A stretch of DNA of 64,000 bases, taken from contig OX419757.1 in the NCBI GenBank assembly GCA_948567375.1, positions 52,449,665 through 52,513,664 of the forward strand, read 5' to 3'. The notes under the pieces are model-generated. The model did not search any database, was not told the origin of the DNA, and was given only the letters and a program-made list of their open reading frames with translations. Below, piece by piece: positions 46,601 through 58,167 of the stretch (within the stretch, counting starts at the first letter, position 1; every line of letters begins with the position of its first letter). The translations under genes were made by a program, and so were the position numbers. Source of the DNA: Lunularia cruciata. Lineage: Eukaryota; Streptophyta; Marchantiopsida; Lunulariales; Lunulariaceae.

Positions 46601-47248
46601 TATTGAGAGGAATAGAAATACATATAAGTGTGCTCAAGAATAAAACTATTTTGATTTGTACATTGCTATTAGTGTATTGATTCTTTGATTTAAGTAGATG
46701 CAAAGATATATCTCAAAATGTGTCTTAATGAAAACTCTAAATTATTTGTCTTGATATGCTAAATGCACCTCTTGAAAGACTATATCTCCTTTGCTTGTAA
46801 ATAAATAAAGGGATAAAATCTATTATATCAACAAGATCTGAATTACAATATCCATATCTTCATATTCTACAAAATCATATCACCAATTTTAACACACTCA
46901 TCTCTTCAAATTTGGATATTAAAGAAGAAGATATAGTTGCTTCAAATCTCTAAATTGATGTTTATAGAGAATATAATCCAATATCATGTTGCAAAAACTC
47001 CAAATAGAAATAATATCAAGCTTTTCTCATTCCCAAGGGATATCCTTGATAACATTTATGTCTATCATTTGTATGTACCCTATGTGTTAGAGATATTATT
47101 TTTTTATATTATTTTTTTGATATTGAGCACAATCAATGACAAAAACTCAAAATGAAATCTCACTCTTCTTTCAAATCAACCATTCGCTATTTTATATCAA
47201 AGCTCCTCCAATTTTTTTATAAGGGAAGACTTCACCAATGTCAATGAA
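46601..47248. other. AT-rich DNA, no gene
   Basis: No supported coding frame; the ORF at 46937-47155 has no known motif. Confidence 0.5.
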
Positions 47249-47560
47249 AGAGGTCCTTTACTTACACTCACCAAAAGGTTCTATATAGGTATATTCATCT
47301 TTTATTAACCACAATAATATGAACATTCTCAAGTAGTGAATCTCACTCTTTACTAGCAATTTAGGTAGAGCTTGCAAAACTTTATTCACTCACTCAATAG
47401 AGGATGTCCTTTAATTACACTAAAAAAAGGGTTCTATATAATTAGAAGTGCCACTATGATCAATAACCATAATAGGAACACTCTCAAGTAGTGAATCTCA
47501 CTCTTTACTTAGCAAATATTGGTAATACTCACATAGCTTCATTGTCACTCCATGGTCTAA
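47249..47560. repeat. about 150-bp imperfect direct duplication
   Basis: Two copies, from about 47249 and 47399, share TCCTTTA.TTACACT, GGTTCTATATA and CTCAAGTAGTGAATCTCACT, then CTTTACT..AGCAA. Confidence 0.8.
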
Positions 47561-48419
47561 TCTTGCTAAGGAATGGACATCTTTTGCTTTGTTTAATATG
47601 GTAAGTACCTTAGTAACTTGGTAAAATTAGTACTTTACTTAAATTACCCCAAGTAAGTAGTAATAGTTCACTAAAAATTCAAATGGTTTTTGGTCTTACA
47701 TACCTCTCATGAGAACCTTCTAAATCATAATCTTTAGGAATTTAGAATTCTATGAACAAAAAATTAGAATATATTATAAAGTAAACCTAAATTGACCTAC
47801 TTTATTATCAAAGGTAATCTAAATTTTTCAAGGCAATAGAATTTTGACATCTCCAATATACCAAGTCAAATTGACCATGCAAGATCCAAGATAGAGGTCA
47901 CAATCTAGTATAATATAATCTAAACTTCTCTATAAAGATGTTTGCTTTAATATAAAAATGTTTAATAGGTCTAATTCTAGTATAAATTATAATATTACTA
48001 GCTCAGTTACAAATACCATTAGGTTAATTATAACTGAACTTAGCTTGTTGGAACTATTGTTGGAACTAACTAAGTACTACAAAAACTTCTAGAGACTAAT
48101 ATTTACCTAAGTGTGTTATAAAGCAATGTAATGGGGATTAAAACAACCACAAAAGTAAATAAGATTTTTTTCACCTTTGCAATTACTTTAGAAGAGAACT
48201 CACTTTTTTCGTATCCATCTTATGGTCATTGCATCTACAATCACCTAAAATATACGGTTGAAAGTACATTTCAAATGATAGTACATGTTGCATAGCATGT
48301 ACATATACTATAGGTTGTAGTGTTCATATATAGCACCTAGTACCCAATGGCAACATTAGTTAGGGTTAGAGTATACAAGTCTTACCTTTTTACCGAGAGC
48401 ACTATAATGGGTTGTGTGT

Positions 48420-48720
48420 TTAAGGTTTAGCAAATTTGGGTGCACTCCATAATACATACCATGTTTGTTAGCATTTACCGACATCCATAGTAATGCATCC
48501 AAGAGCAGATCCAATTATTCCCAACATGGAAAAGTGTATACCAATGTGCACTTCATAGACTCCAATGTATTCCATAGTGTATTCTACCATATTTGAGAGC
48601 ACAAACATTGAAAAAAAGAAAATTTTGTGTGGGAAAAGCTCATTGAAGTTTATTATAAACTTTCTCAAGAACAAAACACATTTTATAGCTCAAAGTTATT
48701 ATTGTCCTCACTACTAGTAG
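48420..48720 (-). repeat. inverted partner of 56110-56420 (copy A)
   Basis: Its reverse complement matches 56110-56420 through CATTCTGCTACTAG, AGTTTATAATAAACTT, GAAGTGCACATTGGT and GGTAAATGCT. Both copies hold a short ORF starting MFL.KFIINF and containing EVHIG.H.S, with no stop over more than 60 codons. Unknown repeat family; the pair flanks element 2. Confidence 0.82.
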
Positions 48721-50252
48721 CAGAATGTATGTAATCAAGACTAAGAAATTTAAGATCTCATGTACGATTACTACCATATGAAGTATTGATATTGGATAAC
48801 ATACAAATAATAATTTTAATTTCCTTGGAGCTCCTTCCTATAATGCTTTAGCATTGTGCTCCTTGAATTTCCATTTTTTCCATTTTAGATATTATCTTCT
48901 TGATCCATAAGCTCTTGTGAGCTTCAACTTTTAGTTTCTATGACTACACTTTCACACACAATTTTTCTAAATTTTCCATCTTTTGTGCATTTATTTTAGC
49001 CAAATTATATTGCTCTCTAGCTTCTACGCACTAGCTCTTCATTTGGAATATGTTGCAAAGTCCTACAAGAAAGATGCAAGAGATGATGTAATCTTTGAAT
49101 TCACTTGTGATACTTTCTTCTTCTTTTGATTGTTCTCCTCCTGGTCGCCTCCTTTATCACCCTCTTGTGCTACATTCTCATCCTCAAATATTCCAACTTT
49201 CACAAATGTTAAACCATTCTCATTATTGGCATGGAAACATCATCTACATGCACATGACTCTCCTCCTCTACCCTAGGCACACAGCCTTTTTCTAGCCTTT
49301 CAATACTCATTACAATAAAGGGAATTAAATCTTTGCAAGCAATGAATGATATACATAAAAATGCCTGACTGGCTACCACAATAGGATTCTACTCCTCCTT
49401 GGATGAAACTCTACCATTATCCTCTTATAATCCATTCCTTGCAAAATAACAATATAAAAATCACTTCCATTCCTTGCAAAATATTAATGTTAAAATCACT
49501 TCCAAATTTGCTCCAAAAGAGCAAGGAGTGTATTGTTTTCTCTGTAATAAAACATGATGTCCATCTATCAAAGTCAATAAAAAGATGAATCAACTTATCA
49601 TCTATAGTTCTCCATCCTTGCTTAAACTATTTCTTTGTGAGACCTTCATCCATGTGTTTGTCCTTCCACTCAAGCATCTTTGTATGTTTTCATATAGTGT
49701 GCACACTTTTTTTACAACTTGTCTTTGGTCATTGACTTAAGAAATCCTTTCCTGTACCACACCAAACAAGTAGCCATATAGCTTAAAGTGGTGCTCTTAT
49801 GTATTGGTTTCTTGCAATTTCCTCCATTGATTTGCAAGAAGTCTTAGGATTTTCTAAATAATCTAGAATTTGCACATAATGATACAACATCATACAAAAC
49901 CTTGATCTAGTTTAGCTTTACTCTCAATAGACGATACAAAGGACACCATCTTCAATAAGTCTTGAAATGTGCTTCTTGGTGATGTACACTCTTTGGAATT
50001 CAAATTGACACAAGACAAAATGATAAGAGTAGTCAAAGTGTGAAAGCCTTCCATGTTCTCTATTGCTCAACAATTTCTAATTTCTCTTAAACCCAACTCT
50101 CTTAATAATGCAGCATGGCGCACAAATTTACTTTCTCCTAATTATCAATGGCACAAAACTCCTTAAAACTTAAGCTCAAACTCTTAAACATTTGAGTTTG
50201 GCAAGGAATGATATAATTGACTGAATGAATTCATCAATGATAAGATAACATA
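48721..50252. other. AT-rich DNA left of element 2
   Basis: No gene supported. A short repeat (ATCACTTCCATTCCTTGCAA and ATCACTTCCAAATTTGC) lies near 49460-49510. The ORFs here are short and patternless. Confidence 0.5.
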
Positions 50253-50678
50253 TGTAAAAGACCGAATCCAAGGAGAGAAATAGGAGAATGGAAACTCACA
50301 TTGGGACACTTGAATGAGGGAAAACTCCGAATGCCTAGCATGAGCTTTGGCTTTGGTATTTATAGGTAGCATACAAGGCCTTTGAGAAGCTTCTCAAGAA
50401 GCTTTCTCAAGCCGCTTTCTTAGAGTTCAAGCCAAGTTAACTAGGAAGCTTCTCAAGAAGCTTCCTTCTAGAAGCCACTTACTTGGCATGCAAGCTAAGC
50501 TAGTTGGAAGCTTCTAAAAGCTTCCTTCTAGAAGCTACTTACTTGAGGTGCAAGCTAAGCTAGCCGGGAAGCTTCCCAAGAAGCTTCCTAGATACTTCTG
50601 GAATATTCTAGGGTAATTTGTCTTATGTGCTACTTCGTAAGCCCAACTAACTTTATTGTTAAACTCCATATTGTTACA
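50253..50678 (-). repeat. 3' LTR of element 2
   Basis: Begins TGTAAAAGACC and ends ATATTGTTACA on the plus strand. Three subrepeats of about 65 bp carry AAGCTTC palindromes. The minus-strand TATA box is TATTTATAG at 50357-50365. A three-module TTCnnGAAnnTTC site is at 50596-50608. Confidence 0.95.
50596..50608. promoter_or_regulatory. heat-shock-element-like site in LTR U3
   Basis: Reads TTC-TG-GAA-TA-TTC, the exact three-module HSE consensus. Six GAAGCTTC and two TTCTAGAA palindromes lie between it and the TATA box in the transcription direction. Whether it binds a heat-shock factor is inference. Confidence 0.5.
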
Positions 50679-50679
50679 T

Positions 50680-50692
50680 ATTCCCCCACCAC
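50680..50692 (-). promoter_or_regulatory. polypurine tract of element 2
   Basis: The minus strand reads GTGGTGGGGGAATA just before the 3' LTR. Confidence 0.7.
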
Positions 50693-50699
50693 TAGTTGG

Positions 50700-50906
50700 T
50701 GACATCCTCATTGCCCGTGAAGCTTCAAATTCTTGGATGGCCGTATGTGCATTCTGGAGGTGAGAAAGAGATTCCCTTGTGGTATCATGAAGGAAATACC
50801 CTTTCCAAAGGACCTTGTACTCCGTATGTTAGCGATGGCCTTGTTAACTATGGCAATGTGCAAGGATACGATCAACTTTGTACTCCTCATGATCATTGAT
50901 AGGGAT
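50700..50906 (-). pseudogene. chromodomain (element 2)
   Basis: The minus strand reads EEYKVDRILAH, two stops, then TEYKVLWKGYFLHD and HLQNAHTAIQEFEAS. This is the chromodomain pattern E-Y-x-V-x-x-I-L, Y-x-V-x-W-K-G-Y, then the C-terminal helix. It marks the element as a chromovirus; the stops would truncate the integrase before it. Confidence 0.85.
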
Positions 50907-50927
50907 AGGAAGAGGGGGAGGTTGGAC

Positions 50928-52075
50928 TCAAGAGGAAAAGGAAGAGGGGTTAGGAACAAAAGGTTTCAACTTGGAGATGTGAAAGACAGGATGGATATGC
51001 ATGTGACAAGGCAAGGCAAGTTGATAAGCAACAAGAGAGACAATTTGGGTGATATTAAAGGGTCCTATCCAATTAGGCGTAAGTTTACAAACTTGGGTAT
51101 CAAGTGGGAGAGGAAGGTTACTAGAAGATAGCATGACTTTATCACCAACTTCAAAGGTGAGATCACGATGATGGTGATTTTGAGCAACAAGGAGGTGAGA
51201 CTTGGCTTGTTGGAGAGATTGGGATATAGTGGTCAAGAATGTGGAAGTATGAGGAACCTGAGATGGAGGGAAGCAAGAAAAGAATGTGGAACAAGCGGAT
51301 CTTGGCCAAAATTGAGAAAGAAATGAGAAAATCTGATGCTTGCTTGTTTGGAATTATTGTAGGCAAATTCTGCAGTTGCAAGATATTCATCCCAATTGGT
51401 ATGGTGGACATTGACAAAGGCACGCAACATATCCTCCAATGTATGATTTGCACGTTCGGTTTGTCCATCCGTTTGAGGATGATAGACCGTGGACAAAGAA
51501 AACTTGGTGCCGAGTATTTGGAAGAGTGCTTGCCAAAACTTCCCGATAAATTGAGGATCATTGTCGAAGATGAGTACACGTGGCATCCCATGATGCTTGA
51601 AGATATTGTTGAAGTGGATTTGCGCTAAGGTTGGAGCATCCATGGTATCACAGGTTGGTGCCAAGTGGATTTGCTTACTAAGCTTATCCACAAACACCAC
51701 AATTGCAGTGTGTCCTTGTTTTGCCTTTGGCAAGGATGTGATGAGATCCAAGCTCACATGCTCCCAGCAAGCAGATAGAATGGAGAGTGGTTGAAGGAGT
51801 CCACTCGGGTTTTTGTTGCTGGCCTTGTTACGTTGGCAACTCTCACACAATTGGACAAATTTTTTGAACATCTTGTGTCATGTTGGGCCACCACCATTGA
51901 CGTTGGAGAGGTACCCAAGGTCTTGTCCACACCCACCAACGATGGGTAAATCATGCACAAGTTGAAGGTCACCTTTAGCCGGAACATAGATCCAATCCTC
52001 ATGGAATAAAAGGACCTCCGTGATGGAGAAGGTGTTGTACTCCTTATCACATGCTGTAAGGCAACCATGTATCAT
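50928..52075 (-). pseudogene. integrase of element 2
   Basis: The main frame 51233-51871 keeps the CESCQRNKAS part of the zinc finger, the first Asp (SLDLI), the second Asp (FDNDPQF) and the Glu in YHPQTDGQTERAN. The 5' part of the zinc domain is in 51754-52075 in shifted frames. The C-terminal GPY part is in 50928-51236 (KLTPNWIGPFNI, then HPVFHISKLKPF). The D,D,E triad is complete, but at least two frameshifts separate the parts. Confidence 0.9.
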
Positions 52076-52353
52076 TTGGAAGAAGGGATCTTAGTGTAGA
52101 GTTGACTGAAACTCGTTTTGGACCTTGGAGTCAATTGACACCGTTGAAATTGCCACTGTGATGAGAGGAAGAGACTTCAAATCAGGTCATCGTGATAAAG
52201 CATCAAGGATGACATGGAATTGACCTGGTTTGTACTCAAGTTTGATGTCATACAATTGGAGTTGTTCCTCCCATCAATGATGTCGACTCTTCATGTGTTC
52301 CAAGTGTAAGGTCTGTAACAATAGTTTATGATCAGTTCGCATGATCACTTGTT

Positions 52354-53469
52354 TCACCAAGAGGTAATGCCTCCATACCTTGGTGGCGTATACCATTGAA
52401 AGTTGTTCTTGATCTCGAGCAGAGTAGTTTCATTCAACCATATTGAGTCGGCAAATACAAAGGCAATGGGATGGAGTCCATTTGGGAATTCTTGTTGCAA
52501 CATGGCTCCAATTGCAAAGTTAGAAGCATCAAAATCAACCACACAAGGTAGTTGAGGATCATATGGTTGAAGAATGGGTCTTGAAGACACCATATGCTTT
52601 AACTTCTGAAATGCTTCTTCATGCTTGGTGGTCCATTGGAGGCTCGAGTTCTTTCCCAAGAGGTCAGTCAATGGTGCAGTCACATGAGCATAATAATGGA
52701 TGAACCGTCGGTAAAAACTGGCCAATCCATTGAACGCCCGTACTTCTGTAGCATCCTTTGGGGTAGGCCAATCAGTAATGGCCTTGATTTTCTCTTTTTC
52801 CATCTTAATCCCCTCTGATGAGATCTTATGACCCAAGAAGGTAACCTCCTTTTGCCAAAAGGCACACTTCAACTTCTTGTAGTAAAATTTCCCTTGTCGT
52901 AGTCGTCTTAGGACTTCTTGCACATGATTCATGTGTTCCGCCTCTGTCTTGCTATTGATTAAGATATCATCCAAGAACACCACCACGAACCAATCCAATA
53001 GTCCATCCAACACCCGATGCATCTGATCCATGAAGATTGCTGGAGCATTAGTGAGTCTAGAAGGTAGAACTCTCCACTCAAAATGCCCATACCTTGTGCG
53101 AAAGGTAGTCTTTTGCACATCTTCTCTATCAATAGGAATTTACCAATAGCCGCTGTGAAGATCTAGCTTGGAAAAGTAGCGTGCTCCTCTTAGTTGATCA
53201 AGCAAGTCATTGATCCGAGGCAAGGGATATGCATTCTTCAAGGTTTGCTTATTGAGCCCGTGATAATCAATATAGAAACAAAGTCCTCCATCCTTCTTTG
53301 GCACAAATAGTATTGGTGCTCCCCAAGGAGAGGTATTATGTTGTATGAAGTCCTTCTCCAACAACTCTGTAAGTGTTGTTTGCAATTCCTCCAACTCCTT
53401 TGGTGATAGCAAATAGATCGGTCTACTCATTGGGGTACTCCCTAGCAATAACTTGATCTTGAAGGGCAT
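52354..53469 (-). pseudogene. reverse transcriptase and RNase H of element 2
   Basis: 53140-53469 holds the RT fingers ([44 protein letters not shown]) and stops just before IDREDVQKTTF-type text. 52354-53118 continues with the palm (catalytic box VVFLDDILINS), connection (FLGHKISSEGIKMEKEKIKA) and the start of RNase H (VVDFDASNFAIGAMLQQ). One stop at about 53138 splits the two, and the RNase H end is degraded below 52354. Otherwise the catalytic residues look intact. Confidence 0.92.
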
Positions 53470-53632
53470 ACCTCAATCGGCGGGTAATCCCTTTGGCATA
53501 TCATCCGGAAACACATCCGCAAACTCCTTAACTATCCAATCACCATTGCTTGATGAGGCTCTCGGCACTCCGTAAATTGTTCTTGTGTAATTGGCTTGAT
53601 CCACATGGCAAATACAGACTTATCTTCCTCCA

Positions 53633-53811
53633 AAGCTTGCTCTATGGCTACTTTACTAACAAACTTCCCTTCTAGGGACTCATCTTTCTTCCAAGCTTGC
53701 TCCCTGGTTGCCTTCTTGGCAAACTTCCCATATGGGACTCATCTCCCTTCCAGGTTTGCTCTATGGCTACCTTCTCAACAAACTTCCCATCTTGGGACTG
53801 ACTATTCTTAG
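53633..53811. repeat. 60-bp tandem triplication in the protease-RT linker
   Basis: Units at 53633-53692 (60), 53693-53751 (59) and 53752-53811 (60) share CCAAGCTTGCTC/CCAGGTTTGCTC, TGGCTAC/TGGTTGC and AACTTCCC. On the minus strand each encodes about 20 residues around GKFV.KVAIEQ. The 59-bp middle unit shifts the frame. Confidence 0.88.
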
Positions 53812-53917
53812 GTGTCTTACTCAGAGGTGCCAAACAACCTAATCGGAAATTCCTACCTTGGTGTTATACTTGAATTTGGTGTTGGGTCCAATCAAATTGA
53901 ACCTTATGATATTAAAG

Positions 53918-54235
53918 CTAAGGTAGACCCAGAATGATATCATAGTGTAGAGGTGCCACTACAAACCTCATACACTCCAAATACTCTTTCCTAATCTTGA
54001 AGGTAACAGGATGCAAGGTGCGGAATGCAAAACCCTTTCTACCATCCGTCATCATCAAACTACTTCCAATTGCTGGCTTAATAGGAATACCCAATTCCTT
54101 TGCTACTTGCATAGACATGCAATTAACTAAACTTCTAGAATCAACCAAAATCCTACCACCCCGATTAGATATTGTACCTTGCAAGTGAAGTAGACTTGCA
54201 TAGGTCAAACTTTCAATCCCATAAGAACTAATCAA
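53918..54235 (-). pseudogene. protease region of element 2
   Basis: A minus-strand frame of 105 codons with the retropepsin layout: ILVDSRSLVNCMS for the active site, then MRFVVAPLHYDIILGLP. The usual Asp-Ser/Thr-Gly is Asp-Ser-Arg here, which should abolish activity because Gly is needed in that loop. Confidence 0.75.
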
Positions 54236-54329
54236 GCTCCCAATAGGCGGCTTGAAATCTCCTATTGGGATTCTTTGTTTCCCTGATCATTCCACTCCAC
54301 AACCTCCACCTGGGCAACTTGTCAAGGTT

Positions 54330-55072
54330 GTCTATTCTTGAGTGGACATTCAGCAATGCAATGCCCCAATTGGCAACAATAAAACAACCACCATTTTGTC
54401 GTAGTTTCTCTCTATCTGCCCTGCCAAGTGGTCTTTGTTTGAATGGCATCAATCTCCATTGGTGTTGGCTCCTCCACTTGTGTGTAGTGTATTGATAGGC
54501 GTTATGGAGGTCGAGGTTGAGGCCAAGTTGTTGCCACTAAGGAATCAAAATGTTCGGCCAACCGCATGGCTTCCTCCAAGTGTTGTGGTTCTTGCATGGT
54601 TACCTCTAATTTGGTTCTTGCCTTCAAGCCCCTCACAAATTGATCCAGAGCTTCACCTTCCAATATATCTAGAATTTGCATGATGTTGTTTTTGAACTGT
54701 GTGATGTAACTTCTTGTAGAGCCAATCTGTTTCATTTCTGCCTACTTATCTTGTGCAGCTTTGTGTGGCATTTATAACTTGGAACCGACTAATTATTGCG
54801 CTCTTGAATTCTGCCCATGTCAAGATTGGTGCAACAATTTGTCGTTCAACTTGCTCCACTCGGAATCTCCATGATAGCTTTGCTATTCCATCCAATTGGC
54901 TAGAAGCCAAGAGAATTTGTTTTCGCTTGTCTTGTAGATTGGTAGCTTCAAAATAATGTTCACAATCAAACACAAAATTCTCCACTACACCCGGAAGATT
55001 CTTGCCTTCAAATACCTTGCATCTAGGGAATGTGATCCAATCTTCTCCTTCTTGAATTGGTACTCTCTCCAC
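54330..55072 (-). pseudogene. gag of element 2 with degraded zinc knuckle
   Basis: 54746-55072 (FEGKNLPGVVENFVFDCEHY, then LSWRFRVEQVE) and 54502-54735 (GSTRSYITQFKNNIMQILDI) cover the Gag capsid-like region of plant Ty3/gypsy, split by a stop. At about 54345-54390 the text C-CQLG-H-CIAE-C preserves most of a CCHC knuckle, with the first Cys displaced by a one-base shift. Confidence 0.8.
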
Positions 55073-55426
55073 TTGCTCTTGTCATCAAAGATCTTGCCCA
55101 TCCAACAATCAAGTAAGGTGCTCAATTTGTTGTTGCATAGCAAGGATAACATTGTGTATTGCCGCCATGGTTGCTACTCTATCACACCACCTCCAATCTA
55201 TCTAATTTACTAACACATAGAAACAACACGTCCACCGTTCTCCATAAGTTACAACCGGAAGCACCAAGGGTTCCTCAGATATGTTGATCATATGTAGAAA
55301 ATCTTGTCCAAAGTGCAAGGTGATGAATTGTGTGAAATGATGCTTGGGGCATATTTGGACGCAAAAACCCCAATGGTTCGGTGGAAGTGGATTTGGTGGT
55401 CCATAAAATCCATCCATCCCATTTCT

Positions 55427-55438
55427 GCTCTGATACCA
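55427..55438 (-). promoter_or_regulatory. primer-binding site of element 2 (tRNA-iMet)
   Basis: The minus strand reads TGGTATCAGAGC, a perfect 12-base match to the 3' end complement of initiator-Met tRNA, one base from the 5' LTR. Confidence 0.95.
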
Positions 55439-55439
55439 A

Positions 55440-55853
55440 TGTAAAAGACCGAATCTGAGGAGAGAAATAGGAGAATGGAAACTCACATTGGGACACTTGA
55501 ATGAGGGAAAACTTCGTATGCCTAGCATGAGCTTTGGCTTTGGTATTTATAGGTAGCATACAAGGCCTTTGAGAAGCTTCCTCAAGCCGCTTTCTTAAAA
55601 TGCAAGCCAAGTTAATTGGGAAGCTTCTCAAGAAGCTTCCTTCTAGAAGCCGCTTACTTGGCATGCAAGCTAAGCTAGTTGGAAGCTTTTAAAAGCTTCC
55701 TTCTAGAAGCTACTTACTTGAGGTGCAAGCTAAGCTAGCCGGGAAGCTTCCCAAGAAGCTTCCTAGATACTGCCAAAATATTCTAGGGTAATTTGTCTTA
55801 TGTGCTACTTCGTAAGCCCGACTAACTTCGTCACTAAACTCCATATTGTTACA
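55440..55853 (-). repeat. 5' LTR of element 2
   Basis: Direct repeat of 50253-50678. The minus-strand TATA box appears as TATTTATAG at 55544-55552, with AAGCTTC palindromes upstream. The three-module HSE of the other LTR is mutated here (TGCCAAAATATTC). Confidence 0.95.
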
Positions 55854-56109
55854 ACATAGGAATTCAACTTCAGGGGAAGGGAAAAATTCATCAATGACAA
55901 GATTGGATTCAAAGAAAGTACAATATAGGATTCAAGTTGGAGATCTCATAAAATCATCTCCCTTGGATTAACTTGCAATTAGAAGCAAGAATAAGTGCTA
56001 ATTCATACTTCTCAAGAGGGAAAATTTCAAAAGGTTTCCTTTTGTTTTTTTGCTAATTAGACATCCGTCCTTATCACCCAACCCATTACACAAGATTTCA
56101 AAATTTTCA

Positions 56110-56420
56110 TTTCTTATTACACACATTCTGCTACTAGGATACTTATAACTTTAAGCTCTAAAATGTATTATGTTCTTGACCAAGTTTATAATAAACTTTA
56201 AAAAAATTTCAACACAATTTTTTTTTTCAGGTTGTGTGCTCTTGAATATGCTTAAATATGTTATCAAATACAACAAAATTTATGAGGTGCACATTGGTTT
56301 ACACTTGTCTACGTTGGAAATGATTGGATTTGCTCTAGGATACACTATTGTGGACCGTGGTAAATGCTGCCAAATGTGGACACATTTCAGAGAGCATCCA
56401 AATTTGTTGTGATGTGCATT
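56110..56420 (+). repeat. inverted partner of 48420-48720 (copy B)
   Basis: See copy A. This copy has an 80-codon plus-strand frame (56170-56412) whose first half parallels the minus-strand frame of copy A. It might be part of a repeat-encoded protein; no domain is recognised. Confidence 0.82.
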
Positions 56421-58167
56421 AATGATGATTGTTGTAGTGGGCTTTAGGTGTGTGCTAGGTTTTGAAAGGTATGCAGTGCACTATAGATTTTGGTGGAAGT
56501 TACCAATGTGGTTGATAGGGTATGCCCTTATGTCATTATTATGGATGTGGTTGTGAGTATACGTGATTGTTTGATTGTTAGAGATGGTGCCAATAAGTGA
56601 TGATAAGTTTAAATCAAGCAAATCCATTAATTAAAATAGTTCATAAATTGAAATATGTTAAATAGGAGGATTAACAAGATAAGACCTGAATGAATAACAA
56701 GACAAATTGCATTTTTTTGTTTGGACTTAGAGGATTAAGAAGACAAATACTAGTTTTCAAGTTTGTGATATTCACCCTTATCATTATGGAAGAAATTGCC
56801 CCATAGAAACATCCAAAGGAATGAGTATAGGACTTATTGCTTCTTTGGCTATTCATGCAAAAAGAAGTGTTTTAGATTGTATCAAAAGTCAATTTTGTAA
56901 AATATCAGAAATTATCAATTTAGATAAAATTATTGACTTATCAGCAACTTAATATGAATATTATGGAATATAGACTAAAATTTTCAAGCATTGGATAAAA
57001 AAAACTAAAGATATACTTAGCACTTTTGATGATTAATAGCTCAACTGCCTTATTCAACAGCCTTAAGGCAAAACTATCCTTAATAACAAAATAAACAAGC
57101 CATAAGCTGTATACATTTTGAGGGTCACCTCTTGAGCAAATAATTTGTAGGATTGAAGAGAATGTAGTTTCCATATCCCAGCCTAAATAATCATATGACT
57201 CAATACAAACATTGCAGTTTGAGATTTCACCAGGCAAAACGATTCATATGTTTAAAATGACACATATATGAATAAAAATGAGAAAATTCTCACATGAACT
57301 TCAAAAGAAAATGTACATATGGATAAAAATGATTATATGTACATATGGGTGTATCAATGTATGAAATAGTTGTGAGATTATATAATTAAATGTGTGAAAT
57401 AGTAGTGATACTATGTCACAACTATATTATATAGTTGTCCGTGTTCAGGTTTGCGTTAGTCTTGCCGGAGTGTGCACTACTATAAATGTTGTAAGCATTG
57501 ATTGCCCATATAAAAGACACTGTTGTAGCTCCTTAATGATATTACCTTAATATAGAAGACCTAAACCAAAATTTTATGTTGAGCCCATGTAATGTAGGGC
57601 TCGGCATAAATTTTTGGTCTTCTATGCAAAAATTTATGCTGAACCCAACACTACATGGACATGAGGTGGTTCTCATAAGACATAAGCGGGAGATGAAAAA
57701 GAAGGAGGTTAAAAAATCAGGATATAATTCATACATTTCCATGATATTAGCGAGTGAGCTAGGGAATTGTCCAACCAAAAGGTAAATTGGTTTGAAAACC
57801 ACAAGTAGTTAAATACAAATAATAAAAATATTAATTATTTTTATTAAGGAAATTCCTTGTATTTTAACAATATGCCAAGGTTTTAAATAAAAGGACCTAA
57901 GAATATTGAATTCATTTAATTTAGAGACTATTAACTATTTGTTCAATTAGGTCAGCTTTGGGCCTATAGAGCTTCATATGTTCTAGCCAAATTAATTAAT
58001 TTTTTATTAATGCCCCCAAATGATGCTAGTTGAGAAATGGATGTAGAACCCATTCAAAGAAGGGGGATCATAACCCACTAAAGTATGGAATAGGTAGAAA
58101 AAAGCAACCATGTAGAACACTTGAAGGATGGGAAGACACCATCAAGCCATACAAGAGAGAGATAAAT
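56421..58167. other. AT-rich DNA with a foldback
   Basis: No gene supported. It contains the inverted repeat at 57585-57658. The ORFs at 56941-57237 and 57542-57802 have no recognised motifs; the latter is built on the foldback. Confidence 0.5.
57585..57658. repeat. foldback: 32-bp imperfect inverted repeat, 10-nt loop
   Basis: The left arm 57585-57616 and right arm 57627-57658 pair with about five mismatches (CCATGTAATGTAGGGCTCGG against its partner ending ACACTACATGG). It could be the centre of a MITE-like element or a hairpin RNA source. Confidence 0.85.

Larger units (their letters stand above)
50253..55853 (-). mobile_element. Ty3/gypsy chromovirus-type LTR retrotransposon (element 2)
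   Basis: LTRs of 426 bp (50253-50678) and 414 bp (55440-55853) enclose a 4.8-kb interior reading, on the minus strand, gag, protease, RT, RNase H, integrase, chromodomain. The target duplication ACATA is perfect (50248-50252 and 55854-55858). The primer site is a 12/12 match to initiator-Met tRNA. The LTRs differ at about 5 percent of sites by eye plus a 12-bp indel, so this copy is younger than element 1. RT/RNase H and integrase are still long open frames, but stops and frameshifts elsewhere make it defective. LTR relatives lie at 10435-10879, 42074-42527 and 58692-59162. Confidence 0.96.
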
